Source of the DNA: an uncultured Veillonella sp.
GTDB taxonomy: Bacteria; Bacillota; Negativicutes; Veillonellales; Veillonellaceae
Direction of reading: 5' to 3'
Assembly (NCBI RefSeq): GCF_937981445.1
Contig: NZ_CALJON010000032.1
Location: 1-20,467, forward strand
Length of the DNA: 20,467 nucleotides
Shown: piece after piece, positions 1-6,955 of the stretch
Layout: each line of letters begins with the position of its first letter
Position numbering within the stretch: position 1 is the stretch's first letter
Made by a program: the position numbers and the translations under genes
The notes under the pieces: model-generated
What the model saw: only the letters and a program-made list of their open reading frames with translations
What the model was told of the DNA's origin: nothing
The model's database searches: none

Positions 1-55
1 AGTAAAGAGTAAAGAGTAAAGAGTAAAGAGTAAAGAGTAAAGAGTAAAGAGTAAA
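1..55. repeat. Heptanucleotide tandem repeat (AGTAAAG)n
   Basis: Seven perfect copies of AGTAAAG (1-49) are followed by a partial AGTAAA (50-55). The array begins at the window edge, so the true copy number is unknown. Forward reading meets TAA in every frame, so it is not coding on the + strand. It ends 34 bp before the ATG of the secreted protein at 90, so it lies in that gene's promoter region or 5' leader. Perfect short tandem arrays change length by slipped-strand mispairing, which could alter promoter spacing. That role is inference. Confidence 0.95.
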
Positions 56-89
56 ATACATGCAATGTTTGTAATAAGGAGGGATTCAC

Positions 90-755
90 ATGTTTAAGAA
101 ATTATGTATTCCTTTAGCACTAGCGACCTTGCTAGGCTATTCAGCAGTGGTGCAACCACCTATTACTGAGGCTCATGTGGTGGGAATGAATCAAACTGAT
201 GGTAATATGAAATTAGAGTATCCCTTAGTGTATGTAACAAATCAGGCAGCACAAGAGCGCATGAATACTGTGATTGCTAAGTATGTAGTGGCTATGCGTA
301 ACTTATACTACAATGAACAGATGCGTGACGTAGTTATGACCTACAAAGTAACTTATGAAGATGAAGATGTAGTATCTATCATTATTAATAGTGGTTGGTA
401 CAGTGGGCAAGGTGCTCATGGCTATAATCAATCACAAGGTTTAGTATTTAACAAACATACCGGGGATTTAATTCCCGCTACGTATTATGTGCATATAAAA
501 GATAATGAACAATTACGAAATTTAATTTCTACAGCACAAGTAAAAGTATATTCTAGTACGATGGAAGAAGTGCCAATTAAGAATTTATTTGGTCTTTCAG
601 ACTTAGAAGTTCGCAATACAAATTATGTGTTATTAGGTGATGGATGCATTGCCATGTTGTATCAACCCTATGAATTAACGGCCTATGCATATGGCGTAGC
701 GCGGGTTGTATTAACAAGAGAGAGTATTGATAATTTAAATCAAATGAATCCATAG
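90..755 (+). CDS. Secreted DUF4163/DUF3298-type (RsiV-like) protein
   Basis: A 221-residue protein with an N-terminal signal peptide: MFKK, then a hydrophobic stretch to about residue 28. The rest resembles the extracellular DUF4163-DUF3298 module found in RsiV anti-sigma factors and PdaC-type deacetylases. The supports are a G-x-G-A-H-G-Y segment near 108-113, a following FNKHTGDLI strand, and the C-terminal YQPYELTAYAYG motif typical of DUF3298. No sigma-binding or deacetylase domain is attached, so this is the stand-alone extracellular domain. Start: ATG at 90 with AAGGAGGG at 76-83. It lies 31 bp upstream of trmK on the same strand, so co-transcription is possible. The upstream heptamer array could modulate its expression. 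The family call is by motif recognition only and the function is unknown. Confidence 0.75.
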   Translation: MFKKLCIPLALATLLGYSAVVQPPITEAHVVGMNQTDGNMKLEYPLVYVTNQAAQERMNTVIAKYVVAMRNLYYNEQMRDVVMTYKVTYEDEDVVSIIINSGWYSGQGAHGYNQSQGLVFNKHTGDLIPATYYVHIKDNEQLRNLISTAQVKVYSSTMEEVPIKNLFGLSDLEVRNTNYVLLGDGCIAMLYQPYELTAYAYGVARVVLTRESIDNLNQMNP

Positions 756-786
756 TGTTAAAGTGACAGAGTAAAAGGAGTTCACG

Positions 787-1551
787 GTGCAAATAAAGAA
801 AATGACAAATCGCTTAGAAGCGGTGTTTACTTTAATTCCAAAGGTAGAGGTAATTGCTGATATTGGAACAGATCATGGCTATTTAGCGGTGGAATTGGTG
901 CGTCGTGGGCGAGCTAGAGCTGCCATTGCTGGTGATGTGAATAAAGGACCTTTGGCTTCAGCTAAGTCTTATGTAATGCATGAAGGCTTAGCAGCGCAGG
1001 TTGATTGCCGTCTTGGTAATGGATTACAAGTCGTAAGGCGGGGCGAAATTCAAGGTGCCGTTATTTGTGGTATGGGCGGATTTTTAATGCGCGATATTAT
1101 TGCAGCAGGTCCGGAACTGTTAGATTTCTATGTGTTGCAACCCCAGAATGGGCAAGCTGAACTTAGACAGTATTTGGTGGAACAAGGGTATCGCATTGTA
1201 GCAGAACTGATTGTGACTGATATGGGTAAACTATATACAGCATTGTTAGCTTTAAAAAAGGGGCGGGAAGCTGTGTATGTAAGTGAATCAGGCCCTGTTA
1301 CAAAGCAGGTATTGGATAAGCCTGATGTATATGGCCAGTTAGCACCCCAGTCCATACTTTGGGCTGTAGGGGCCCATTTAGCCAATGAGCGCCCCCCTTT
1401 ATGGGATTTGTACATAAAGCATTTAATGCACATTAGAGAATCGGCTCTTGCGAGTATGACGGAAAGCTTAAAAGATACGCCAAAATACCAAGAGCTTCAA
1501 GCTGAATTACGTGCCCTAGGGGATCTTAAAGATACTACGAAGGTATTGTAA
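787..1551 (+). CDS. trmK: tRNA (adenine(22)-N1)-methyltransferase TrmK
   Basis: TrmK (formerly DUF633/YqfN) methylates N1 of adenine 22 in tRNA using SAM. The 254-residue protein opens with the class I methyltransferase SAM-binding loop DIGTDHGYL (residues 25-33). An acidic DVN follows at about 55, then the characteristic VICGMGG (about 96-102) and LQPQNG (about 117-122) in the family's catalytic region. A C-terminal helical segment follows, as in other TrmK proteins. The start is GTG at 787, chosen because AAAAGGAG (773-780) sits 6 nt upstream; an in-frame ATG at 802 is the alternative. The next gene encodes a Nif3-family protein, the same pairing (yqfN-yqfO) as in Bacillus. Its stop lies inside a short direct repeat. 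Confidence 0.93.
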   Translation: MQIKKMTNRLEAVFTLIPKVEVIADIGTDHGYLAVELVRRGRARAAIAGDVNKGPLASAKSYVMHEGLAAQVDCRLGNGLQVVRRGEIQGAVICGMGGFLMRDIIAAGPELLDFYVLQPQNGQAELRQYLVEQGYRIVAELIVTDMGKLYTALLALKKGREAVYVSESGPVTKQVLDKPDVYGQLAPQSILWAVGAHLANERPPLWDLYIKHLMHIRESALASMTESLKDTPKYQELQAELRALGDLKDTTKVL

Positions 1552-1618
1552 ATTGTAGATAATATTGTTGTATTGTAAATTATAGATAATACTTGAGTAA
1601 GGTAAGTCATAGATAATA
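1544..1618. repeat. Imperfect direct repeats, period about 27 bp
   Basis: TATTGTAAATTGTAGATAAT at 1544 recurs at 1571 as TATTGTAAATTATAGATAAT (one mismatch). A partial third copy, CATAGATAATA, lies at 1608-1618. The first copy includes the last codons and stop of trmK, so the array fills the gap before the Nif3-like gene. It looks like a local tandem duplication; no function is evident. Confidence 0.8.
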
Positions 1619-1641
1619 GCATTTCATTGAAAGGACGATAT

Positions 1642-2742
1642 ATGATTAAGGTTCAAGATGTAATTGATAGTATTGAGCGTTTAGCACCACCTCATTTGGC
1701 TGAGTCTTGGGATAATGTAGGGCTCATGGTAGGTCGTCGCGATCAACTGGTTGACCATGTACTCACCGTATTGGATGTGACGGAAGAGGCTATTGAAGAA
1801 GCTATTGAAAGGAAATGTCAGCTCATTGTGAGTCATCACCCTTTGATTTTTAAAGGGGTAAAGCAAATTACTAGTGACACTGTTTTGGGGCGCATGATTG
1901 CACGCCTTATAAAAGCTGATATAGCAGTATATAGTGCGCACACGAATTTGGATGTAGCCAAAGGGGGGCTCAATGATTTGGCGGCGGCTCAACTTGGATT
2001 GGGGCAAGTAAAAGGGCTTGAAATGACTCATAGTGAAGGTTTGTGTAAACTAGTTGTTTTTGTTCCAGCCACTCATACGGAGTTTGTGGTGCAAGCGCTA
2101 GGTGATGCGGGTGCTGGTCATATAGGTAATTACAGTCATTGTGCTTTTTATGGAGAAGGAACGGGCACATTTAAGCCATTAGAAGGGACAACACCATTTA
2201 TTGGGTCGGTGGATACACAAGAGAACGTATCGGAACATCGGGTGGAAACTATAGTCCCTAAGGCCTTATTGCCTAAGGTGGTGAATGCGATGAAAGCAGT
2301 TCATCCTTATGAAGAAGTGGCTTATGAAGTCTATGATTTGAAAGAGCCTGCTGTAGTAGAAACGATTGGTCGCCAAGGTGTGTTAGGTGATACATTAGAC
2401 CTCGAGGCATTTATGGAGCTCGTGAAGCATGCCTTTCCTCAGGGCAAACCTCGTTTTGGTGGTGCGCGCGTAGAACAGATTAGTAATGTAGCGCTTTGCA
2501 CTGGTTCAGGTGCAGAATTTATTAAAGCTGCCGTTAAGGCTGGTGCGCAGGCGTATGTAACAGGTGATGTAAAATACCATGATATGCAGTTAGCTAGAGA
2601 ATTAGGTATTGTTGTGGCTGATGTAGGCCATTTTGGTACAGAAATTGGGGCGGCCTCTTTATTAGCATCGCAAATACAACTTACTTTAGGCGAGACTGTT
2701 CAGGTTACAACCAGTGAAACACAAAAAGATTTCTTTTTTTGA
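1642..2742 (+). CDS. Nif3-like dinuclear metal center protein (YqfO family)
   Basis: A 366-residue member of the Nif3/YqfO (DUF34) family, which forms toroidal hexamers with a two-metal site. Biochemical roles proposed for the family include GTP cyclohydrolase I type 2 activity and metal insertase or chaperone functions; none is settled. Metal-ligand motifs are visible: SHHPLIF with H65/H66, the AHTNLD motif with H100 and D104, and C-terminal GDVKYHD plus VGHFGTE. A segment of roughly 100 residues between the two Nif3 halves (about 130-235, containing a HPYEEVAYEV stretch) is the PII/CutA-like insert typical of the longer bacterial forms. The start is set at ATG 1642, with AAAGGA at 1630-1635. 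A longer reading from TTG 1627 would run through that ribosome site and is less likely. Confidence 0.92.
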   Translation: MIKVQDVIDSIERLAPPHLAESWDNVGLMVGRRDQLVDHVLTVLDVTEEAIEEAIERKCQLIVSHHPLIFKGVKQITSDTVLGRMIARLIKADIAVYSAHTNLDVAKGGLNDLAAAQLGLGQVKGLEMTHSEGLCKLVVFVPATHTEFVVQALGDAGAGHIGNYSHCAFYGEGTGTFKPLEGTTPFIGSVDTQENVSEHRVETIVPKALLPKVVNAMKAVHPYEEVAYEVYDLKEPAVVETIGRQGVLGDTLDLEAFMELVKHAFPQGKPRFGGARVEQISNVALCTGSGAEFIKAAVKAGAQAYVTGDVKYHDMQLARELGIVVADVGHFGTEIGAASLLASQIQLTLGETVQVTTSETQKDFFF

Positions 2743-2793
2743 TATTGAGAAAGCTTATTATTTCAATATTTATCGATGAACCTATGTTCATAG
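2742..2793. repeat. AT-rich inverted repeats upstream of rnpB
   Basis: Two small dyads lie after the Nif3-like stop: ATATTGA (2742-2748) with TCAATAT (2763-2769), and TGAAC-CTAT-GTTCA (2777-2790), which overlaps CTATG-TT-CATAG (2782-2793). Neither has a T-tract, so they are not convincing terminators. They sit upstream of the rnpB promoter and could be a protein site or chance. Confidence 0.35.
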
Positions 2794-2813
2794 CACATTT
2801 GATAAAAATATAA

Positions 2814-2843
2814 TTGACCGATGTATTATCAATCTGTTAGACT
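2814..2843 (+). promoter_or_regulatory. rnpB promoter (extended -10)
   Basis: A -35 TTGACC (2814-2819), an 18-nt spacer and a -10 TAGACT (2838-2843), preceded by TG one base away (2835-2836). This predicts a start near 2850, exactly where the 5' strand of RNase P RNA helix P1 begins. The agreement of two independent signals makes this a good call. Confidence 0.75.
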
Positions 2844-2849
2844 TTAATT

Positions 2850-3198
2850 AGCAAGTATGAAAGGTGATTGCGAGCGTAAGTTCGAGGAAAGTCCGAGCTC
2901 CACAGGGCAGGATGCCGGATAACGTCCGGCGTGGGTAACCATAGGGAATAGTGCCACAGAAAAGTAGACCGCCACAGCAATGTGGTAAGGGTGGAACGGT
3001 GTCGGTAAGAGCGCACCAGCGATGCAGTAATGTATCGGCTCGGTAAACCCCATCCGGAGCAAGGCCGAATAGGAAAGGGATAAGGGTGGCCCGCCTACCT
3101 TTCGGGTTGTGCCGCTTGAGCCTATAGGCAACTATAGGCCTAGAAAGATAATCACCACTGCGCAAGCAGAACAGAACTCGGCTTATTGATTGCTTGCT
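2850..3198 (+). ncRNA. rnpB: RNase P RNA, bacterial type A-like
   Basis: Catalytic RNA of ribonuclease P, which removes 5' leaders from pre-tRNAs. Conserved core segments are in order: GAGGAAAGTCCGAGCTC (2884-2900; P4 5' strand and CR-I), CACAGAAA then ACCGCC near 2954-2973, GGTAAGAGCGCACCAGC near 3004-3020, GGTAAACCCC near 3042, AGAAAGATAATCACC (3142-3156; CR-V) and ACAGAACTCGGCTTA (3170-3184). The ends are set by P1: AGCAAGTA (2850-2857) pairs with TGCTTGCT (3191-3198). Length is about 349 nt. The architecture looks like type A rather than the Bacillus type B, judged by eye without a covariance model. An own promoter precedes it and an intrinsic terminator follows directly. Confidence 0.96.
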
Positions 3199-3199
3199 T

Positions 3200-3229
3200 A
3201 ACCGCTCATTGTGAGCGGTTTTTTCTTTT
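3200..3229 (+). terminator. Intrinsic terminator of rnpB
   Basis: Nine-bp stem AACCGCTCA (3200-3208) / TGAGCGGTT (3212-3220) with loop TTG, followed by a T-rich tract (TTTTTTCTTTT). It begins immediately after the rnpB P1 helix. Confidence 0.93.
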
Positions 3230-3295
3230 CATACAAAATGTATTATCTTTTTTTATTCTAAAAGAGGATATTTTTTATTATAAGTAGAAATAGTA

Positions 3296-3372
3296 TATAA
3301 TAGAGACAAGGTATATTGTTAAAGTATTCTCTTAGAGTAGCTATTTGTTGTATACTTAAGATACAAAGTATA
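3296..3372 (+). promoter_or_regulatory. Putative thioredoxin promoter region with dyad
   Basis: The 173-bp AT-rich gap between the rnpB terminator and the thioredoxin gene has two features. The first is a consensus -10 TATAAT at 3296-3301 with no good -35. The second is a perfect 7-bp inverted repeat, TATACTT (3351-3357) and AAGTATA (3366-3372), separated by 8 bp, which would lie in the transcript leader or overlap a second promoter (TTGTTG 3345, TATAGC 3369, 18-nt spacer). The dyad could bind a redox or metal regulator. That is inference from symmetry alone. Confidence 0.4.
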
Positions 3373-3403
3373 GCAATAAAAGTAGGTATAAGGAGGTATT
3401 AGG

Positions 3404-3730
3404 ATGGCAGTAACTAAAATTGACGATTTAGCTGCATTAGAAGCGTATTTGAAAGATCATCAAGGAGTGGTAGTGGCTGATTTTTGGGCTACTTGGTGTA
3501 AACCTTGTGCACTTATGAATCCTGAAATCGAAAAAATGGCTGAAGATATGAAGGATGATGTATCGGTTGTGACCATTGATGTGGATGAGGCTAAAGACGT
3601 AGCTTTAAAATATAATATCCAAGGGATTCCGACTTTAATTTGCTTCAAAGGGGGCAAGGAAAAAGATCGTATTGCTGGATATAAACCAGCTGCTGTAGTA
3701 GAAGGTCTCGTTAAATCGATTATTAAATAA
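3404..3730 (+). CDS. trxA: Thioredoxin with CKPC active site
   Basis: A 108-residue single-domain cytoplasmic thioredoxin of full family length. D26, the W28-x-x-W31 frame and the cis-proline loop (GIPTLICFKGG) are all present. The active site reads W31-C32-K33-P34-C35: the usual Gly33 of the WCGPC motif is Lys. This should alter the redox potential or partner choice, since the residues between the two cysteines tune thioredoxin-fold enzymes. ATG at 3404 has AAGGAGG at 3390-3396. It lies 113 bp upstream of the hydrogenase small-subunit start with no terminator between, so read-through is possible. Specific involvement in hydrogenase biogenesis is only suggested by position; it is not an HyaE-type protein, because both cysteines are kept. 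Confidence 0.93.
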   Translation: MAVTKIDDLAALEAYLKDHQGVVVADFWATWCKPCALMNPEIEKMAEDMKDDVSVVTIDVDEAKDVALKYNIQGIPTLICFKGGKEKDRIAGYKPAAVVEGLVKSIIK

Positions 3731-3763
3731 GCGCAATGAATGGAGCGTCAAAGTTATAAGATG

Positions 3764-3801
3764 ATATGACATTATATGAAGTCATATACCATGTATATAA
3801 T
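3764..3801 (+). promoter_or_regulatory. Hydrogenase operon promoter with operator-like dyad
   Basis: A perfect inverted repeat, ATATGAC (3764-3770) and GTCATAT (3781-3787) with a 10-bp centre, sits over the expected -35 region. A consensus -10 TATAAT lies at 3796-3801, and transcription would begin near 3808. There is no good -35 hexamer, which fits an activator-dependent promoter. Regulator identity cannot be read from the sequence; an Fnr/Crp-family or redox regulator is a guess. Confidence 0.5.
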
Positions 3802-3843
3802 AGGGACGACAGTAAAGTTATTGCTAATGAAGGGGGTCTACCT

Positions 3844-5040
3844 GTGAAAGAGACGACAAATAGTCTTTGGAATTTGTTCCAGGCTCGCAAATTAAGCCGC
3901 CGTACTTTTATGAAAACTTGTGTGGCATTAACGGCTATTTTAGGCATGCCACCTACTTTTTTAAATAAAGTAGTTAAGGCTGCAGATACGAAAGAATTGC
4001 CAACTGTGATTTGGCTTCATGGTCATGAATGTACAGGTTGTGACGAATCCTTTATTCGCTCCACATCCCCATTTGCATCTGATGTGGTGCTCAATATGAT
4101 TTCTCTTGAATACGATGATACTTTGGCAGCGGCAGCAGGGGCTCCTTTTGAAGCTCATTTACACAATATTATGGCTGCTAAAAAGGGCCAATATGTACTG
4201 GCTGTTGAAGGCGGGGTTCCATTAGATGATAATGGTACTTATTGTATGGTTGGGGGCCGTCCATTTGTGGATGTGTTAAAAGAATGTGCTGATGGAGCTG
4301 CCTTTATTATTGAATATGGTTCCTGTGCTGCTTGGGGCGGGGTTCAAGCGGCTAAGCCAAATCCAACCAATACGGTATCCGTATCCTCTGTAATTTCTGG
4401 GAAGAAAATTATTAAGGTACCTGGTTGCCCACCAATTCCTGAAGTTATGACAGGCGTTATTATGCATTATGCATTATTTGGTGAAATTCCACCACTTGAT
4501 GTGGAAGGTCGTCCAAAACAATTTTATGGCAATCGTATTCATGACACATGTTATCGTCGTCCATTCTTTGATTCGGGACTTTTTGTTGAAAAATTTGATG
4601 ATGATGCGTCTAAAGCTGGTTGGTGCTTGTATAAAGTAGGTTGCCGTGGGCCAGTAACGTATAATTCTTGCGGTAATTTACGCTGGTGGAATGGTTTATC
4701 CTATCCAATTCAATCTGGTCATGGTTGTATTGGCTGTAGTGAAAAAGGTTTCTGGGACAATGACAATTTCTATCAACGACTCCCACAAGTACATGTAGCT
4801 AATACCATTACGAATGCTGACACTGTAGGTACGATTGCAGGTTTAACTGCATTTGGTGCCGTAGTAGCACATGGTGGTGTAACCTTAGCAAAACATAAAT
4901 ACGATACGATTAAATTAGAAAAGAAACAACAAGCTGAATTAGAGGCGAAGAAAGCTGCTGAAGCACAGGCTAAACAAGCTGAAGCGGCAACGTCAGCAAA
5001 TACAGCATCTGAGGATACGAATAAAGGGGGTAACCATTAA
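3844..5040 (+). CDS. hyaA: [NiFe] hydrogenase small subunit, Tat-exported
   Basis: Electron-transfer subunit of a group 1 membrane-bound uptake hydrogenase. The start is placed at GTG 3844 (AAGGGGG at 3830-3836), giving 398 residues. An upstream in-frame ATG at 3766 would put the -10 element and dyad inside the gene and lacks a ribosome site. A Tat signal SRRTFMK occupies residues 18-24, followed by a hydrophobic segment. The proximal [4Fe-4S] cluster uses CTGC (C63, C66), the Cys of YGSCAAWGG and the Cys of VPGCPP. The distal cluster uses HDTC plus GWCLYKVGC. The medial [3Fe-4S] cluster uses NSCGN, HGC and IGC. The two positions that are extra Cys in oxygen-tolerant enzymes are Gly here. A single C-terminal membrane helix (about GTIAGLTAFGAVVAHGG) is followed by an unusual Ala/Lys/Glu-rich tail. 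The stop overlaps the large-subunit ATG by one base. Confidence 0.95.
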   Translation: MKETTNSLWNLFQARKLSRRTFMKTCVALTAILGMPPTFLNKVVKAADTKELPTVIWLHGHECTGCDESFIRSTSPFASDVVLNMISLEYDDTLAAAAGAPFEAHLHNIMAAKKGQYVLAVEGGVPLDDNGTYCMVGGRPFVDVLKECADGAAFIIEYGSCAAWGGVQAAKPNPTNTVSVSSVISGKKIIKVPGCPPIPEVMTGVIMHYALFGEIPPLDVEGRPKQFYGNRIHDTCYRRPFFDSGLFVEKFDDDASKAGWCLYKVGCRGPVTYNSCGNLRWWNGLSYPIQSGHGCIGCSEKGFWDNDNFYQRLPQVHVANTITNADTVGTIAGLTAFGAVVAHGGVTLAKHKYDTIKLEKKQQAELEAKKAAEAQAKQAEAATSANTASEDTNKGGNH

Positions 5041-6941
5041 TGAAACGTGTAGTAGTAGATCCTATCACTCGTATTGAAGGTCATTTGCGAGTGGAAGTTA
5101 ATGTGGACGAAGCAACGGGCAAAGTAGAAGATGCTTTGTCTAGCGGTACTGCATGGCGTGGTATTGAATTGGTTGCTAAAGATCGTGACCCTCGTGATGT
5201 ATGGGCTTTTGTGCAGCGTATTTGTGGTGTATGTACTTCAACCCATGCGTTAGCATCTTTGCGCAGTGTAGAAGATGCCTTAGGTATTGAGATTCCTAAA
5301 AATGCTAACTATATTCGCAATATTATGCATAGCTGTTTAGATGTGCATGACCATACTGTGCATTTTTATCATTTACATGCCTTAGACTGGGTAAGCCCTG
5401 TAGAGGCATTAAAAGCTGACCCAGCTAAGACAGCTGCTTTACAGGAAACCGTATTAAAAACGTATAATGTAAGTGGCGTACAGCCGGCGGACTTAACTAA
5501 TGGTACATCGGCTTATCCTAAAGAGTTTCCTAAGGGAAATGCCACTTATTATGCAGCGATTCAGGGGAAAATTAAAAAGATTGTCGAAAGTGGTCAACTT
5601 GGCATTTTTGCAGCCCAATGGTGGGATCATCCAGACTATCAATTATTGCCTCCTGAAGTGCATTTGATGGCGGTGGCACATTATTTAAATATTTTAGATA
5701 AACAACGCGATATTGTAACACCACAAGTTGTGTTTGGTGGTAAGAATCCACATCCACATTACATTGTTGGCGGTATGCCATGTTCCATTTATATGGATGA
5801 TATGAATGCCCCAATTAATGCGGCGCGCTTAGCTGTGGTGGATGAATCTATTGCATTGGCAAAAGACTTGGTTAACTATTTCTACTTGCCTGATTTATTG
5901 GCTATTGGCCATATTTATGCGAAAGCAGGCATGATTGATGGTGGCGGTTTATCTAAAAAACGTGTACTCGCTTATGGTGATTATCCTGATGAACCTCATA
6001 CAGGCACTAAGAATGGCGATTATTTCAAAAAATGCTTAGTTCGAGCTAATGGCGTAGTTGAAGACTTTGGCCTTGGTGTGGATAAAGCGAAATATATTCC
6101 TCTAGAAGGGGAAGACCTTATGAACCCAGACTTCTTATCTGAAGAAGTAGAACATTCCTGGTTTGAATATCCAGATGGTAAAAAATCCATTCATCCTAGC
6201 GAAGGGGTTACAAAACCTAATTACACAGGTCCTAAAACAGGGACTAAGGAGCATTGGGAATTCTTGGATGAAACTAAGAAATACTCCTGGGTTAAATCGC
6301 CAACCTTTAAAGGTGGTGCTTGTGAAGTAGGCCCATTAGCTAAATATATTGTTGTATATACCAAAGTGAAACAAGGAATTATTACGAATCCAACTTGGGC
6401 CGAACAGATGATTGTACAACAAATTGACACTGTATCTTCTGTACTTGGCGCCCCAGCTCATGTATGGATGTGTAGTACTTTAGGCCGTACCGCATGTCGT
6501 GCCTTAGATGCACAAGTGGCAGCTAACCTTAGTCAATATTTCTACAATAAATTAGTAGCTAATATTAAAGCTGGCGATACAAAAGTGGCTAATGTGACTA
6601 ATTTTGATCCTAATACTTGGGCCAAAGAAGCAAAAGGTGTGGGCTTAGTTGATGCTCCTCGTGGTGGTCTTGGTCACTGGTGTGTGCTTAAAGATGGTAA
6701 AACTGATAACTATCAATGTATCGTGCCTACGACTTGGAATGCTTGTCCTAAGACAATCGCCAATGAACATGGGGCTTACGAATCCAATATGATGGACACG
6801 AAGGTAAAAATTGCCGATAAGCCACTTGAGATTTTAAAAGGTATTCATTCCTTTGACCCTTGTCTTGCTTGTGCCACCCATTTATACAATAAAAAAGGCG
6901 AAAAAATCGTCTCCGTTAATACCGATGCGATGTGTAAATAA
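5040..6941 (+). CDS. hyaB: [NiFe] hydrogenase large (catalytic) subunit
   Basis: This subunit carries the Ni-Fe(CN)2CO site that splits H2. The 633-residue protein has the family N-terminus DPITRIEGH (7-15), the L1 motif RICGVC (C62, C65) followed by TSTH, and the L2 motif DPCLACATH (606-614, C608 and C611). The 19-residue tail after H614 is the peptide that the maturation protease removes once Ni is inserted, so the precursor form is intact. EVGPLAKY, another family landmark, is present near 435. The protein has no export signal of its own and would cross the membrane with the Tat-tagged small subunit. Translation is coupled to the small subunit (TAATG overlap), with AAAGGGGG at 5023-5030. 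Confidence 0.97.
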   Translation: MKRVVVDPITRIEGHLRVEVNVDEATGKVEDALSSGTAWRGIELVAKDRDPRDVWAFVQRICGVCTSTHALASLRSVEDALGIEIPKNANYIRNIMHSCLDVHDHTVHFYHLHALDWVSPVEALKADPAKTAALQETVLKTYNVSGVQPADLTNGTSAYPKEFPKGNATYYAAIQGKIKKIVESGQLGIFAAQWWDHPDYQLLPPEVHLMAVAHYLNILDKQRDIVTPQVVFGGKNPHPHYIVGGMPCSIYMDDMNAPINAARLAVVDESIALAKDLVNYFYLPDLLAIGHIYAKAGMIDGGGLSKKRVLAYGDYPDEPHTGTKNGDYFKKCLVRANGVVEDFGLGVDKAKYIPLEGEDLMNPDFLSEEVEHSWFEYPDGKKSIHPSEGVTKPNYTGPKTGTKEHWEFLDETKKYSWVKSPTFKGGACEVGPLAKYIVVYTKVKQGIITNPTWAEQMIVQQIDTVSSVLGAPAHVWMCSTLGRTACRALDAQVAANLSQYFYNKLVANIKAGDTKVANVTNFDPNTWAKEAKGVGLVDAPRGGLGHWCVLKDGKTDNYQCIVPTTWNACPKTIANEHGAYESNMMDTKVKIADKPLEILKGIHSFDPCLACATHLYNKKGEKIVSVNTDAMCK

Positions 6942-6955
6942 TAGGGGGGATGTAT

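Noticed and set aside
2844..3165. Open reading frames on the - strand across 2844-3165
   Set aside because: They lie antisense to RNase P RNA, whose conserved core motifs fully explain the sequence; no ribosome sites support them.
3766..3843. Longer hydrogenase small subunit starting at ATG 3766
   Set aside because: It lacks a ribosome site, would contain the promoter -10 and dyad, and would push the Tat motif about 45 residues inward; GTG 3844 has a good site.
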